From: Acidaminococcus sp050873445
GTDB lineage: Bacteria; Bacillota; Negativicutes; Acidaminococcales; Acidaminococcaceae
NCBI RefSeq assembly: GCF_050873445.1
Contig: NZ_JBNMIU010000004.1
Coordinates: forward strand, 1-64,000
DNA length: 64,000 nt
Direction: 5' to 3'
Below are positions 1 to 8,362 of the stretch, in pieces. Position 1 is the stretch's first letter; the number at the start of each line of letters is the position of its first letter. The notes beneath the pieces are model-generated. The model did not search any database. It was not told the origin of the DNA and was given only the letters and a program-made list of their open reading frames with translations. The translations under genes and the position numbers were made by a program.

Positions 1-62
1 AAGAACTTTAAACGATTTCGAGGAAGGATATTACTGTTGTCTAAGGTAAAACTAAATTAAAG

Positions 63-92
63 ATGGACGTAAGCAAAAATGCTCACGTCCAT
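63..92 (+). terminator. Hairpin upstream of ftsH, possible terminator
   Basis: A 13-base arm (63-75) pairs with 80-92 around an AAAA loop, with one mismatch. No T-run follows, so it may be a weak terminator of the preceding gene or another structure. The arm contains TGGACGTAAG, which also occurs upstream of hutD. Confidence 0.45.
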
Positions 93-188
93 GAATGGTG
101 GATGATTTGAAATTCGCCCCAACATTTGACAAAGAACCAATTTCTTTACAATGAGTGCAAGATTTCTTCATTCGCTTACAATGCTTTA

Positions 189-197
189 TGATATAAT
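189..197 (+). promoter_or_regulatory. Extended -10 promoter of ftsH
   Basis: TGA-TATAAT at 189-197 is a perfect extended -10. No good -35 stands 17 bases upstream. An alternative TTGACA at 126-131 with TACAAT at 147-152 has only a 15-base spacer. Confidence 0.6.
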
Positions 198-237
198 GGG
201 TACAAAAAGTTTTTTTATGTTGAAAGGGTGAAATCAA

Positions 238-2136
238 ATGAAAGACACGGATCCTGACAAACAGTCCAAACATGTCCGTATATATTACATCGCGGCAATC
301 CTGCTGATTCTGATCATCAATACCGTCATCAGCCCCATGTTCTTCCAGCCCAAGGTCCACGAAGTCAGTTATACCAACTTCCTGAGCATGGTAGATGAAG
401 GCAAGGCAAAGAAGGTGGAAATCACCAAGGATCGGATTGCGCTGCTGTGCAACGACAGCGACAATAAAGAACAGATTTATGTGACTGGCCGGGTGGATGA
501 CCCGGAACTGGTCAGCCGTCTGGTAAAAGCCAAGGTGGAATTTTCCCAGGTCATTCCCAAACAGGAATCCCCTATTATGAGCTTTTTCAACAACTGGATC
601 CTGCCCTTCCTGGTATTCATGGTCATCGGCCAGCTGTTGATGCGCTACTTGGGACCCAAGCTGGGTGGAGGCAATATGATGAGCTTTGGCAAGAGCAACG
701 CCAAGGTGTACATTGCTTCTCAGACCGGGGTTACGTTCAAGAATGTGGCCGGACAGGACGAAGCCAAAGAAGCCCTGCAGGAAATCGTCAATTATCTGCA
801 CAATCCGTCCAAGTATAAGGCAATTGGTGCGGTGATGCCCAAGGGCGTCCTGCTGGTGGGCCCTCCCGGTACTGGTAAGACCCTGTTGGCCAAGGCCGTA
901 GCCGGGGAAGCCAAAGTACCATTTTTCTCCATTTCCGGATCCGAATTCATTGAGATGTTCGTGGGGATGGGAGCTGCCCGTGTCCGGGATTTGTTCAAGC
1001 AGGCCCAGGAAAAGGCACCCTGTATCGTATTCATCGACGAAATCGATGCCATCGGTAAAAAGAGAGACAGCGGTTCTTTTGGCAGCAACGATGAACGGGA
1101 GCAAACCCTGAACCAGCTGCTGTCCGAGATGGATGGGTTTGACGGCAGTAAGGGTGTTATTATCCTGGCTGCTACCAACCGGCCGGAAGTACTGGATAAG
1201 GCATTGCTGCGTCCGGGTCGTTTCGACCGCCGGGTACCGGTGGAACTGCCTGACCTGCAGGGCAGGGAAGCAATCTTGAAGGTCCATTCCCATGATGTGA
1301 AGATGGATCCCCATGTGGACTTCCATACCATTGCCCTGGCTACCAGCGGTGCCTCCGGTGCTGAACTGGCCAATATTGTCAACGAAGCTGCACTGCGTGC
1401 TGTGCGGATGGGACGGAATGAGGTCATCCAGGAAGACCTGGAGGAAAGTGTAGAAGTGGTCATTGCCGGGGCTCAGCGGAAGGGCGCTGTGATTTCCCAG
1501 GAAGAAAAGAAAGTCATCGCTTACCATGAAATCGGCCATGCTCTGGTGGCTGCTTCCCAGAAAGATTCGGCACCGGTCCATAAGATTACCATTATCCCCC
1601 GCACATCCGGGGCACTGGGCTACACCATGCAGGTGGACACACAGGAGAAGGTGCTTATGAGCAGGGAAGAGCTGTACAACAAGATTGTGACGTTGACCGG
1701 TGGCCGGTCTGCCGAAGAAGTGGTGTTCAATATGGTGACCAGCGGGGCTTCCAATGATATCGAACAGGCCACCAAGATGGCCCGGGCTATGATTACCCGT
1801 TTCGGCATGACGGATGAATTTGACATGGTGGCTCTGGAAACGGTGAACAATGCGTATCTGAGCGGTGATACGTCCCTTGCCTGTGCACCGGAAACGGCAG
1901 CCAAGATCGATGAAGCAGTGTTCGCTGTGGTGAAGAAAGCCCATAAGCAGGCCCGTGCCATCCTGGAAGCCCATCGGGATAAGATGGATGAGCTGGCCCA
2001 GTACCTGTTGAAGAAAGAAACCATTACCGGCGATGAATTCATGGCCATTCTCCACGGAACCATGAAACAGGATGAACCGGAGACGGTGGAAACTACAGCA
2101 ACAGCTGCTGAACCGGAAGCGTCGACACAGGCGTAA
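238..2136 (+). CDS. ftsH: ATP-dependent zinc metalloprotease FtsH
   Basis: Membrane-anchored AAA+ protease that degrades misfolded and short-lived membrane and cytosolic proteins. Its 632 residues give the standard layout: a first membrane segment near 15-35, an extracytoplasmic domain, a second membrane segment near 115-135, then the AAA module. Walker A GPPGTGKT is at 208-215, Walker B with FIDEID at 265-270, and the second region of homology near 317-335. The zinc site HEIGH is at 430-434, and D507 is the likely third ligand. The tail is low-complexity Glu/Thr/Ala, as is common. The ATG follows an AAAGGGTG ribosome binding site. It appears monocistronic, ending at a strong terminator. Confidence 0.97.
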   Translation: MKDTDPDKQSKHVRIYYIAAILLILIINTVISPMFFQPKVHEVSYTNFLSMVDEGKAKKVEITKDRIALLCNDSDNKEQIYVTGRVDDPELVSRLVKAKVEFSQVIPKQESPIMSFFNNWILPFLVFMVIGQLLMRYLGPKLGGGNMMSFGKSNAKVYIASQTGVTFKNVAGQDEAKEALQEIVNYLHNPSKYKAIGAVMPKGVLLVGPPGTGKTLLAKAVAGEAKVPFFSISGSEFIEMFVGMGAARVRDLFKQAQEKAPCIVFIDEIDAIGKKRDSGSFGSNDEREQTLNQLLSEMDGFDGSKGVIILAATNRPEVLDKALLRPGRFDRRVPVELPDLQGREAILKVHSHDVKMDPHVDFHTIALATSGASGAELANIVNEAALRAVRMGRNEVIQEDLEESVEVVIAGAQRKGAVISQEEKKVIAYHEIGHALVAASQKDSAPVHKITIIPRTSGALGYTMQVDTQEKVLMSREELYNKIVTLTGGRSAEEVVFNMVTSGASNDIEQATKMARAMITRFGMTDEFDMVALETVNNAYLSGDTSLACAPETAAKIDEAVFAVVKKAHKQARAILEAHRDKMDELAQYLLKKETITGDEFMAILHGTMKQDEPETVETTATAAEPEASTQA

Positions 2137-2157
2137 GATTCAATCAGAAACAATAGG

Positions 2158-2187
2158 GGAGGTGTGGAAATCCGCACCTCCTTTTTG
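2158..2187 (+). terminator. Terminator after ftsH
   Basis: GGAGGTGTGG (2158-2167) pairs with CCGCACCTCC (2172-2181), followed by a T-run. Confidence 0.85.
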
Positions 2188-2203
2188 ATTTTTTGTCTTT
2201 TTA

Positions 2204-2212
2204 TGGTATAAT
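2204..2212 (+). promoter_or_regulatory. Extended -10 promoter
   Basis: TGG-TATAAT at 2204-2212 lies just after the ftsH terminator. It excludes start codons upstream of about 2220 for the next gene. Confidence 0.6.
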
Positions 2213-2249
2213 GGATATCCTACATAGCTATACATTTTTGGAAAATAGG

Positions 2250-3854
2250 ATGAGAATGATGGAAACACGCACAAAACCCTGGAAGCAGGGAAAAAGCATA
2301 TTTGGTTATATCAAGAGCAACCTGGACGCTGATGGTTTTTTTACCAAGGAGACCCTGGAGGATCGGGCTATCGTAGTTGGAGATAATGAAGCCCTGCTGG
2401 AGCCAGGGGCAGCCGATGCGTTCCTGGCCAGCAACAGTCAGGCGGAAGAAGCGGCCGGTTCGGTGGGTACCCAGATCTACCAGGTGCTGCAGGCCTATGC
2501 AGAAGACCCTACCCCGGAAAACGCCACCATGCTGTACATGGGGATTTCCTCCACGCCCTGCATTCTGTACTATGAGAGCCTGGTGGATCAGCTTTCTGAA
2601 GAGCGGATCCCTCAGCCCTTATGGGAATTGGCCCGGGAATGGCTCTATGAAGCTTCCAGCCGGGAAACAGTGAAACTGGCTGTTGTAATCTGTGGGTTGT
2701 ATATGCTGAACGAGCAGGATCTGGTGGTGAACTGGCAGCTGAAAAAAGACCTGCTGGTGCTGGCCCGCTGCGAGGAATTCACCAGCTTTGTAATCTATGC
2801 CCTGGAGTTGTGTCACCAGCTGGCCCAGAAGGATTTGTGGGACATGCTGCAGCATACTATGGGCTGGGGCAAGCTGTGCGCCATGCAGGCTTATGAGTTT
2901 GAGACACCGGAAGATCAGGCCTGGCTGGTGGTCCATGGTTGTGATCTGACCATCAATTATCCGGCAGTCTCCCTGCTACTCTTCTCCAAGGTAAACATTC
3001 CAGCGCTGCTGGATGAATCCCACCTGGAGCACCCCATGTTCCAGGGTATCAGCCGTCTGCTGCTGAATTATCTGGCCTTCCTGCTGGGTTTCCAGCAATT
3101 AGATATCTCCGAAGAAGAAAAGTTGCCGGTGGTGGACCTGTTCTCCATCATGCAGAAGTTCCTGTGTCATGCCAAAGAGTATCATACCGATCTGATGGAC
3201 GCAGCCGCTCTCATCAATATGGCAGAAGGGCTGCGGACCATGGTGGACGATGAATGCTGGGATTATCTGACCATGAACCAGTGTCACCTTCTGATCAGCG
3301 ACCTGGAATCCCTGGTATTTTCCATTGACTGGCTACCTCAGATCAAGGCCAATCTGCTGGAAAAGGATGGCCGGGTGAATCTGATCGTGGCCCATATGGC
3401 CTATGCCCTGGATCTGGATATCCATAAGGAATTATGGGCCCTCCTGAAGAAAGATCCCATGCGGACGGAGCTGTACAGCTTCCTGCTGGATACGGACGAC
3501 AAGCGCCGGTTCAACCGGGTGATGAAGTTTGCCCGGGAACATGCGGATGAATATCTGACGGAAGAGTATGCCATGGAACCGCTGCTGCAGGCACTGGCTG
3601 ATTATCCGGGAGAAGGGGAGGATCTGCTGGAAAAGGCACTGACTTCCATTTACGATTCCTGCCGGGGCACTGCGCTGAGCGTATTAGATTCCTGGCCGGA
3701 TAAGAACTGGTCGTCCCAGATGAGGCTGGCTCTGTTAAAAGCACGGGAAATGAGTCAGCATCCCCTGCTGAAACTGCGGGTGGATGTGCTGTTAAAGAAA
3801 CGGACGATGGATTTCGCCAGTTTCCTAGATGTGATCCACGAACAGAAACGGTAA
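2250..3854 (+). CDS. Uncharacterised alpha-helical repeat protein
   Basis: A 534-residue protein whose function I do not recognise. It is rich in Leu, Glu and Asp, has no signal peptide or convincing membrane segment, and reads as a string of amphipathic helices, suggesting a HEAT/TPR-like solenoid. The frame is open further upstream, but the extended -10 at 2204-2212 puts the start at ATG 2250, 2256 or 2259. The ribosome binding site is weak, so the exact start is unsure. It has its own promoter and ends at a strong hairpin, so it is probably monocistronic. Codon use matches its neighbours. Similar-sized Firmicute proteins are sometimes labelled limonene hydroxylase, a name nothing here supports. 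Confidence 0.75.
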   Translation: MRMMETRTKPWKQGKSIFGYIKSNLDADGFFTKETLEDRAIVVGDNEALLEPGAADAFLASNSQAEEAAGSVGTQIYQVLQAYAEDPTPENATMLYMGISSTPCILYYESLVDQLSEERIPQPLWELAREWLYEASSRETVKLAVVICGLYMLNEQDLVVNWQLKKDLLVLARCEEFTSFVIYALELCHQLAQKDLWDMLQHTMGWGKLCAMQAYEFETPEDQAWLVVHGCDLTINYPAVSLLLFSKVNIPALLDESHLEHPMFQGISRLLLNYLAFLLGFQQLDISEEEKLPVVDLFSIMQKFLCHAKEYHTDLMDAAALINMAEGLRTMVDDECWDYLTMNQCHLLISDLESLVFSIDWLPQIKANLLEKDGRVNLIVAHMAYALDLDIHKELWALLKKDPMRTELYSFLLDTDDKRRFNRVMKFAREHADEYLTEEYAMEPLLQALADYPGEGEDLLEKALTSIYDSCRGTALSVLDSWPDKNWSSQMRLALLKAREMSQHPLLKLRVDVLLKKRTMDFASFLDVIHEQKR

Positions 3855-3870
3855 TAAAAAATAACACAAG

Positions 3871-3908
3871 AAAACCGGGATCCCTGGGGGGAAAATCCCG
3901 GTTTTTTG
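3871..3908. terminator. Bidirectional terminator between converging genes
   Basis: AAAACCGGGAT (3871-3881) pairs with ATCCCGGTTTT (3895-3905). A T-run follows on the plus strand, and A-rich sequence at 3855-3862 gives a T-run for the minus strand. It serves the helical protein gene and gltS. Confidence 0.85.
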
Positions 3909-3954
3909 ATTTTGTATCTGATAAGGGGGTGTTCCTGCATGAATCAGGCGGAAT

Positions 3955-5157
3955 TCAAGCCAGCATATTCATGGCAATGGTGACAAACAGAGCAATCATG
4001 ATGTCGGAGAAGAATCCGCCTGTAATCGGAACAATCAGGTAGGCCTTCTGGGTAGGCCCGAAGGTCTTGGTCAGCGCATCCATGTTTGCCATAGCGTTGG
4101 GCGTAGCTCCCATGCCGAATCCGCATTGTCCTGTTACCAGCACCGCTGCGTCGTAGTCCCGGCCGCAGGCATTGAAGGTGACGTAGGTGGTGAACAGCGC
4201 TACGATGATGGTCTGTACCAGCAGGATGACAATCATGGGCAGAGCCAGGCCGACCAGCTGCTGCAGTTTCAAGCTCATCATGGCCAGGATCAGGAAAAAA
4301 TTCAGGCTTATATTACCGATGGTGCTGATTTCCTGAATGGGCAGTTCAATATGGCTGGTATCACAGAAATTACGGATGAGGATGCCGCAGATCATGGCGC
4401 CGCAATAGGTGGCAACTGTAATATGGGCAGCTTTAAAAGCCATGGTGACAAAAATGCCGCCGCCCAGAGCGATGAACAACAGGGCCAGACCGGAAGTCCC
4501 TTTTACAGGATCCAGTACATGGGTCAGAGCAGAGTTTTTTTCCAGTTCTGCTTGGGCTTCCGCATCAACTTTGCTGCTGCTGTGTTCCGTCAGATGATTT
4601 TTCAGAATCAGACGGCGGGCAATGGGGTTGCCGATCAGGTTACCGGCAATCAGTCCGTAGGTTGCAGAAGCAACGGCAACGGTAAAGGCACTCTGTACGC
4701 CCATATCTTCCAGGAGAGGGCCAAAGGCTCCGCAGTTCCCGTGGCCGCCGGTCAGCGGAATGGAACCTACGCACAGGCCCAGCAGTGGATCCAGGCCAAA
4801 GAATTGGCACATGGCTACGCCGACCACATTCTGGATGCAGATCAGGCTAGCCACACAAATCAGGAAAATTACCAGGGTCTTACCGCCTTTTTTCACCATG
4901 GCGAGACTTGCACCGAAACCAACACTGGTAAAAAATAAGTTCATGAAAACGGACTGCAAGCTGCTGTCCAGGGTTAAGTCCAGCACACCGGCTTCGTAGA
5001 AGCCAAACTGCAGGAGCGCAAAAATCAGGCCGCCGATAACCGGGCTGGGAATACAGTAGGTACGGAAAAACTTGACTTTCTTTTTGAGGAATTCGCCCAG
5101 GTAGAAAAACAACACTGCCAGAGCCATGGTCAGGTACAGATTCAGAGATAGTTTCAT
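3955..5157 (-). CDS. gltS: Sodium/glutamate symporter GltS
   Basis: Imports glutamate with Na+ across the cytoplasmic membrane. The 400 residues match GltS length (about 400) and show two sets of hydrophobic helices with the family's Gly/Asn-rich re-entrant segments, including GQCGFGMGATPNAMAN near the C-terminus. The ATG is preceded by GAAGGAG. In a glutamate fermenter whose decarboxylase exports Na+, this carrier would use that gradient to bring in the substrate. A small gene ends 28 bases upstream on the same strand and is probably co-transcribed from the promoter at 5391-5420. Confidence 0.95.
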   Translation of the reverse strand: MKLSLNLYLTMALAVLFFYLGEFLKKKVKFFRTYCIPSPVIGGLIFALLQFGFYEAGVLDLTLDSSLQSVFMNLFFTSVGFGASLAMVKKGGKTLVIFLICVASLICIQNVVGVAMCQFFGLDPLLGLCVGSIPLTGGHGNCGAFGPLLEDMGVQSAFTVAVASATYGLIAGNLIGNPIARRLILKNHLTEHSSSKVDAEAQAELEKNSALTHVLDPVKGTSGLALLFIALGGGIFVTMAFKAAHITVATYCGAMICGILIRNFCDTSHIELPIQEISTIGNISLNFFLILAMMSLKLQQLVGLALPMIVILLVQTIIVALFTTYVTFNACGRDYDAAVLVTGQCGFGMGATPNAMANMDALTKTFGPTQKAYLIVPITGGFFSDIMIALFVTIAMNMLA

Positions 5158-5185
5158 AATGGACTCCTTCTTTTTGGGGAATGTT

Positions 5186-5356
5186 TTATTCGATGCCGTA
5201 CACTGCTTTGCCAGTGGTGACGGAAGGTTTTTGGCTGACTTTTGCAGCAGTTTTCTTTTCCACTGCCTTCATCAGCCTGCCGGACAGTTTGCTCCGGTAC
5301 ATTTCGTCAAAATCCGGTTTGGTGACCCAATCCAGTGCATACTTTTTTGTCATCAT
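5186..5356 (-). CDS. Small conserved-looking protein upstream of gltS
   Basis: A 56-residue basic protein starting MMTKKYALDWVTKPDFDEMY. The start is supported by a GGAGG (complement of 5363-5367) six bases before the first ATG. A promoter with extended -10 sits directly upstream (5391-5420), and gltS begins 28 bases after its stop. It has no membrane segment, so it is not a transporter subunit in the usual sense. I do not recognise it. The frame continues upstream of this start, but without ribosome binding site or promoter support and with AT-rich, unprotein-like sequence. Confidence 0.65.
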   Translation of the reverse strand: MMTKKYALDWVTKPDFDEMYRSKLSGRLMKAVEKKTAAKVSQKPSVTTGKAVYGIE

Positions 5357-5390
5357 CTTCAGCCTCCATTTGCTTTTTTTCTTTGTTTTC

Positions 5391-5420
5391 ATCATAGCAA
5401 AAGAGAAATTAAAAGTACAA
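5391..5420 (-). promoter_or_regulatory. Promoter of the small gene and gltS
   Basis: On the minus strand TTGTAC (5420-5415) is followed after 18 bases by TGC-TATGAT (extended -10, 5399-5391). Confidence 0.6.
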
Positions 5421-5560
5421 CTGTTAAATAAAGTAAGTAAAACAGGAAATATCCTGTAAATAAAAATATATACAGGGAAAATACGAAATCTCCTACCGGA
5501 AATAACAGTTTCCATTTTTATTTTTATCTTGTTACAATAAAAATAGAAGGAGGTGGCGGT

Positions 5561-6478
5561 ATGGATATACTGCGTTTGGCAAATTTACAAATTACGTTAT
5601 TTCTGCTGATTTTGGCAGGATTGCTGCTGAAAAAGAAGGGAATCCTGGATAAAGAGGGGAAACGCTGCTTGACGGATCTGTGTGTCAATGTGGTGATTCC
5701 CTGCAATATTTTAAAATCCTGTCTGGCACCTTTGGGAAACGATGTGCTGAATACCTGCGGCCGGATCCTTTTGGCGGCATTTTTCATGCAGGCAGTTTAT
5801 CTGGTCTTAAATAGATTCCTTTTTAACCGGTATACGGAAGGCAGGAAAAAAGTACTGCAGTACTGTACCATTGCGTCCAACGGAGGCTTTCTGGGGAACC
5901 CGGTGGCAGAAGGGGTATATGGGCCCCTGGGACTTTTGTATGCGTCCGTATTTCTGATTCCCATGCGGATCATTATGTGGTCCGTGGGCACATCGTATTT
6001 TGTAGCGAAAAAAGTAGATGGGAAAGCAGCTTTGAAAAAGGTGCTGACCCATCCGTGTCTGGTGGCGATTTATATCGGCATGATCTGCATGGTGTTCCAA
6101 CTGCATCTGCCGCGTTTTTTGGAAATGACCGTGACTTACATTGGCAACTGCAACTCCGCTCTTACCATGTTCATTGTGGGTACGATTCTGGCGGATGTGC
6201 CGTTATCCACCATTGTAAACCGGGACAGCGTACTCTACAGTGTGTTCCGGCTGGGATTGTTGCCGCTGATTGCCCTGGTGCTCTGCCATATGCTGGGGGG
6301 CCTGGACAATGTGGGCACCGGTGTGTCTGTGGTTATGACCGGCATGCCCGCTCCGGCCACTGCAGCGATTTTTGCCGCCCAGTATGACAGTGATTTTCCT
6401 TTTGCGACCCAGTTGGTCATCCTGTCCACCCTGTTATCCATGTTCACCATTCCCGTCTGGTGTTATTTTATCGGCTGA
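5561..6478 (+). CDS. AEC-family permease (auxin efflux carrier superfamily)
   Basis: A 305-residue integral membrane protein with about ten helices in the AEC arrangement of two five-helix repeats. The C-terminal half carries a GMPAPATAAIFAAQYDSD segment, as in the Mem_trans (PF03547) family. Characterised relatives move malate, malonate or other organic acids; the substrate here cannot be told. The ATG follows AGAAGGAGGTGG. A TACAAT at 5533-5538 with a weak -35 is the likely promoter, close to the divergent gltS unit. Confidence 0.88.
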   Translation: MDILRLANLQITLFLLILAGLLLKKKGILDKEGKRCLTDLCVNVVIPCNILKSCLAPLGNDVLNTCGRILLAAFFMQAVYLVLNRFLFNRYTEGRKKVLQYCTIASNGGFLGNPVAEGVYGPLGLLYASVFLIPMRIIMWSVGTSYFVAKKVDGKAALKKVLTHPCLVAIYIGMICMVFQLHLPRFLEMTVTYIGNCNSALTMFIVGTILADVPLSTIVNRDSVLYSVFRLGLLPLIALVLCHMLGGLDNVGTGVSVVMTGMPAPATAAIFAAQYDSDFPFATQLVILSTLLSMFTIPVWCYFIG

Positions 6479-6537
6479 ATGATTGAGTGAGCTGACAGGC
6501 CAGTCCTGATAAAGGAACAAAGCATCCATGAAACGAA

Positions 6538-6630
6538 AAAGAGAAGTTGTGAAAGAATCATTCGCAACTCCTCTTTTTTTGCCAGTATCAGCTGGACTCC
6601 ATTGGACAGTGACTGGTGACGGGGTGTGGG
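6538..6630. repeat. Dispersed intergenic repeat, copy A
   Basis: This copy has a terminator-like hairpin (about 6539-6580) followed by a conserved part (6581-6629) containing CCAG-CTGATA-CTGG in minus orientation. The related copy B is at 49199-49293; by eye the 50-base conserved part is roughly three-quarters identical. In both places the element lies directly downstream of a minus-strand gene, here hutD, and its hairpin has T-runs in both directions. It probably terminates both the AEC gene and hutD. Confidence 0.7.
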
Positions 6631-6654
6631 AAATTCTATTTGCACCCCTATTTT

Positions 6655-7218
6655 TCAGCAGACTGTGGTATAAATGACTTCACATCTTGGCGGCAGCAGC
6701 AGACCTGATGGTTTTGATCCGGTGATTACATACAGGGTATCGGCTTTCAGCGGGTGGCCTTCCAGGGCGGCGCCCAGCAGCTGTTCGTCTGTCAGGAAGG
6801 GGACGAACACGAAACGGTGGGCAGCCGGAGCCAGGAACTGGCTTTTTGCCAGCCGGGCATAGGTAGCGGTGAGGCCCTTCCGGGTCATCACGTTGAAATC
6901 CACAGCTTTTCCTTCGGAATGGGTGTGCCAGGCACCGTCAAAATATGCTTCTTCCAGAGGTCTAAGGGGTATCTGGCGATTCCCATCTTCTGGAAAGGTC
7001 AGGGTAAAACCGCCCTCCAGGGGGCAGATGATCCGGTTGAAATCCGGCAGCAGGGTGAAATCTGAGGCATCCAGATCCACCGTGGCAGAACTGATCCGGA
7101 TCTGGAAATCCCGTTTGGCATAAGCAGCACTTCTGGGAAAAATATAGAATTCAGTCGTAGTTCCTCCAGACCAGCGGGTGGTCACGGCCTGGGAACGGGG
7201 AATGGCCTGGATGGTCAT
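6655..7218 (-). CDS. hutD: HutD/Ves family protein
   Basis: A 187-residue cupin-like protein matching the HutD family (PF05962), which is found with histidine-utilisation genes and proposed to bind formiminoglutamate or modulate the pathway; its exact role is not settled. Family features include WSGGTTTEFYIFP near the N-terminus and the DFTLLPDFNRIICPLEGG stretch in the middle. TGGAGGTG stands seven bases before the ATG. It is transcribed divergently from ftcD across a 208-base control region. Confidence 0.87.
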   Translation of the reverse strand: MTIQAIPRSQAVTTRWSGGTTTEFYIFPRSAAYAKRDFQIRISSATVDLDASDFTLLPDFNRIICPLEGGFTLTFPEDGNRQIPLRPLEEAYFDGAWHTHSEGKAVDFNVMTRKGLTATYARLAKSQFLAPAAHRFVFVPFLTDEQLLGAALEGHPLKADTLYVITGSKPSGLLLPPRCEVIYTTVC

Positions 7219-7256
7219 AGGGCAGCACCTCCATCTGTGTTTGTACGCTTTCTTTC

Positions 7257-7292
7257 AGTATAGTAAAAAAACTTACGTCCATAAAGTGTCAA
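7257..7292 (-). promoter_or_regulatory. hutD promoter region with TGGACGT motif
   Basis: Reading the minus strand, TTGACA (7292-7287) and TATACT (7262-7257) are 24 bases apart, too far for an unaided promoter. Between them lies ATGGACGT (7282-7275), like motifs near other hut units. An activator may bridge the spacing. Confidence 0.35.
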
Positions 7293-7320
7293 AAAATAAA
7301 AATATCGAAAAAAATTGATT

Positions 7321-7356
7321 TCAGACGTTTTTTAGGCGAAGAAATCATAATATAAT
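7321..7356 (+). promoter_or_regulatory. ftcD promoter with shared hut element
   Basis: TATAAT at 7351-7356 has no recognisable -35. Upstream at 7322-7333 is CAGACGTTTTTT, resembling the elements before the hutH and hutU units. Confidence 0.5.
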
Positions 7357-7426
7357 AGCAGATAGGGCAAGGAATTGCCTTTCAGCTAAACCAGTTAACG
7401 ATAATAGGACTATGGAGGTGCCCATT

Positions 7427-8332
7427 ATGGCGAAAAAGTTGGTTGAATTTGTACCGAATTTCAGTGAAGGCCGGGATAAGGAAAAGGTTGAAAAAATCGT
7501 TGACGAAGCCCGCAAAATCAAAGGCCTGAAAATCCTGGATTACTCCAGCGATCCGGATCATAACCGTTCGGTGGTTACCATCATCGGTTCTCCTGAAGCG
7601 GTGACGGAAGCTGCCATCAACATGGCCAGGGTAGCCATCCAGCTGATCGACATGCGGACTCATCATGGTGCCCATCCCCGTTTCGGAGCTGTGGATGTGG
7701 TTCCCTTTACGCCTGTCATGGGCGTGACCATGGATGAATGTGTTGCCATTGCCAATGCTGTAGGCAAGGCTTATGGCGAAATGGGCATCCCCGTTTATCT
7801 GTATGAAGACGCCTGCACCAGGGAAGCCCGTCGGAACCTGGCTTCTGTCCGCAAGGGGCAGTATGAGGGCTTCTTTGAAAAAATCAAGGATCCGGAATGG
7901 AAACCGGATTATGGCCCGGCTGTCATGAATGAAAAATCCGGTTGTTCTGCAGTGGGGGCCCGTGTACCATTGGTTGCCTTCAACGTGAACCTGGACTGCA
8001 GCGACAAGGCTGTGGCAGATGCCATCGCCCGCAAGGTCCGGAACATCGGCGGCGGTCTGCACTATGTAAAGGCCATGGGTGTAAAACTGGAAGAACGGAA
8101 TCAGGTACAGGTTTCCATGAATCTGGTGAACTACGAAAAATCCGCTGTGTACCAGGCTTTCGAAATGATTAAGATGGAAGCCCGCCGGTATGGCGTCAAC
8201 GTAGTGGGCAGTGAAGTCATTGGGACCGTTCCCATGAAGGCACTGCTGATGGCTGCGGAATATTATCTGCAGATCGAAAACTTCAACCTGGACGAAATCC
8301 TGGAAAAACGTCTGCTGGAACTGGAAGAATAA
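7427..8332 (+). CDS. ftcD: Glutamate formiminotransferase
   Basis: Transfers the formimino group of N-formimino-L-glutamate, the third histidine-degradation intermediate, to tetrahydrofolate and releases glutamate. The 301 residues match the stand-alone formiminotransferase domain. Family signatures include FVPNFSEGRD at 8-17 and THHGAHPRFGAVDVVPF near 80-96. An upstream in-frame ATG at 7412 overlaps the ribosome binding site TATGGAGGTG, so ATG 7427 is the start. It heads a unit with fhs (30 bases downstream) and fchA, which together turn formimino-THF into formate, ammonia and ATP. Confidence 0.95.
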   Translation: MAKKLVEFVPNFSEGRDKEKVEKIVDEARKIKGLKILDYSSDPDHNRSVVTIIGSPEAVTEAAINMARVAIQLIDMRTHHGAHPRFGAVDVVPFTPVMGVTMDECVAIANAVGKAYGEMGIPVYLYEDACTREARRNLASVRKGQYEGFFEKIKDPEWKPDYGPAVMNEKSGCSAVGARVPLVAFNVNLDCSDKAVADAIARKVRNIGGGLHYVKAMGVKLEERNQVQVSMNLVNYEKSAVYQAFEMIKMEARRYGVNVVGSEVIGTVPMKALLMAAEYYLQIENFNLDEILEKRLLELEE

Positions 8333-8362
8333 TTCCTTACCCAGAGAGAAGGAGGGACTTTG

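Larger units (their letters stand above)
1..237 (+). other. Upstream region of ftsH
   Basis: No complete gene is visible. The first 60 bases are open in frame 1 up to a TAA at 58-60 and could be the last 19 codons of an upstream gene, but the peptide is too short to identify. The rest holds a hairpin at 63-92 and the ftsH promoter. Confidence 0.5.

Noticed and set aside
5186..5515. The longer 109-residue version of the small gene before gltS
   Set aside because: The extra N-terminal part crosses the promoter, is AT-driven in composition and has no ribosome binding site.
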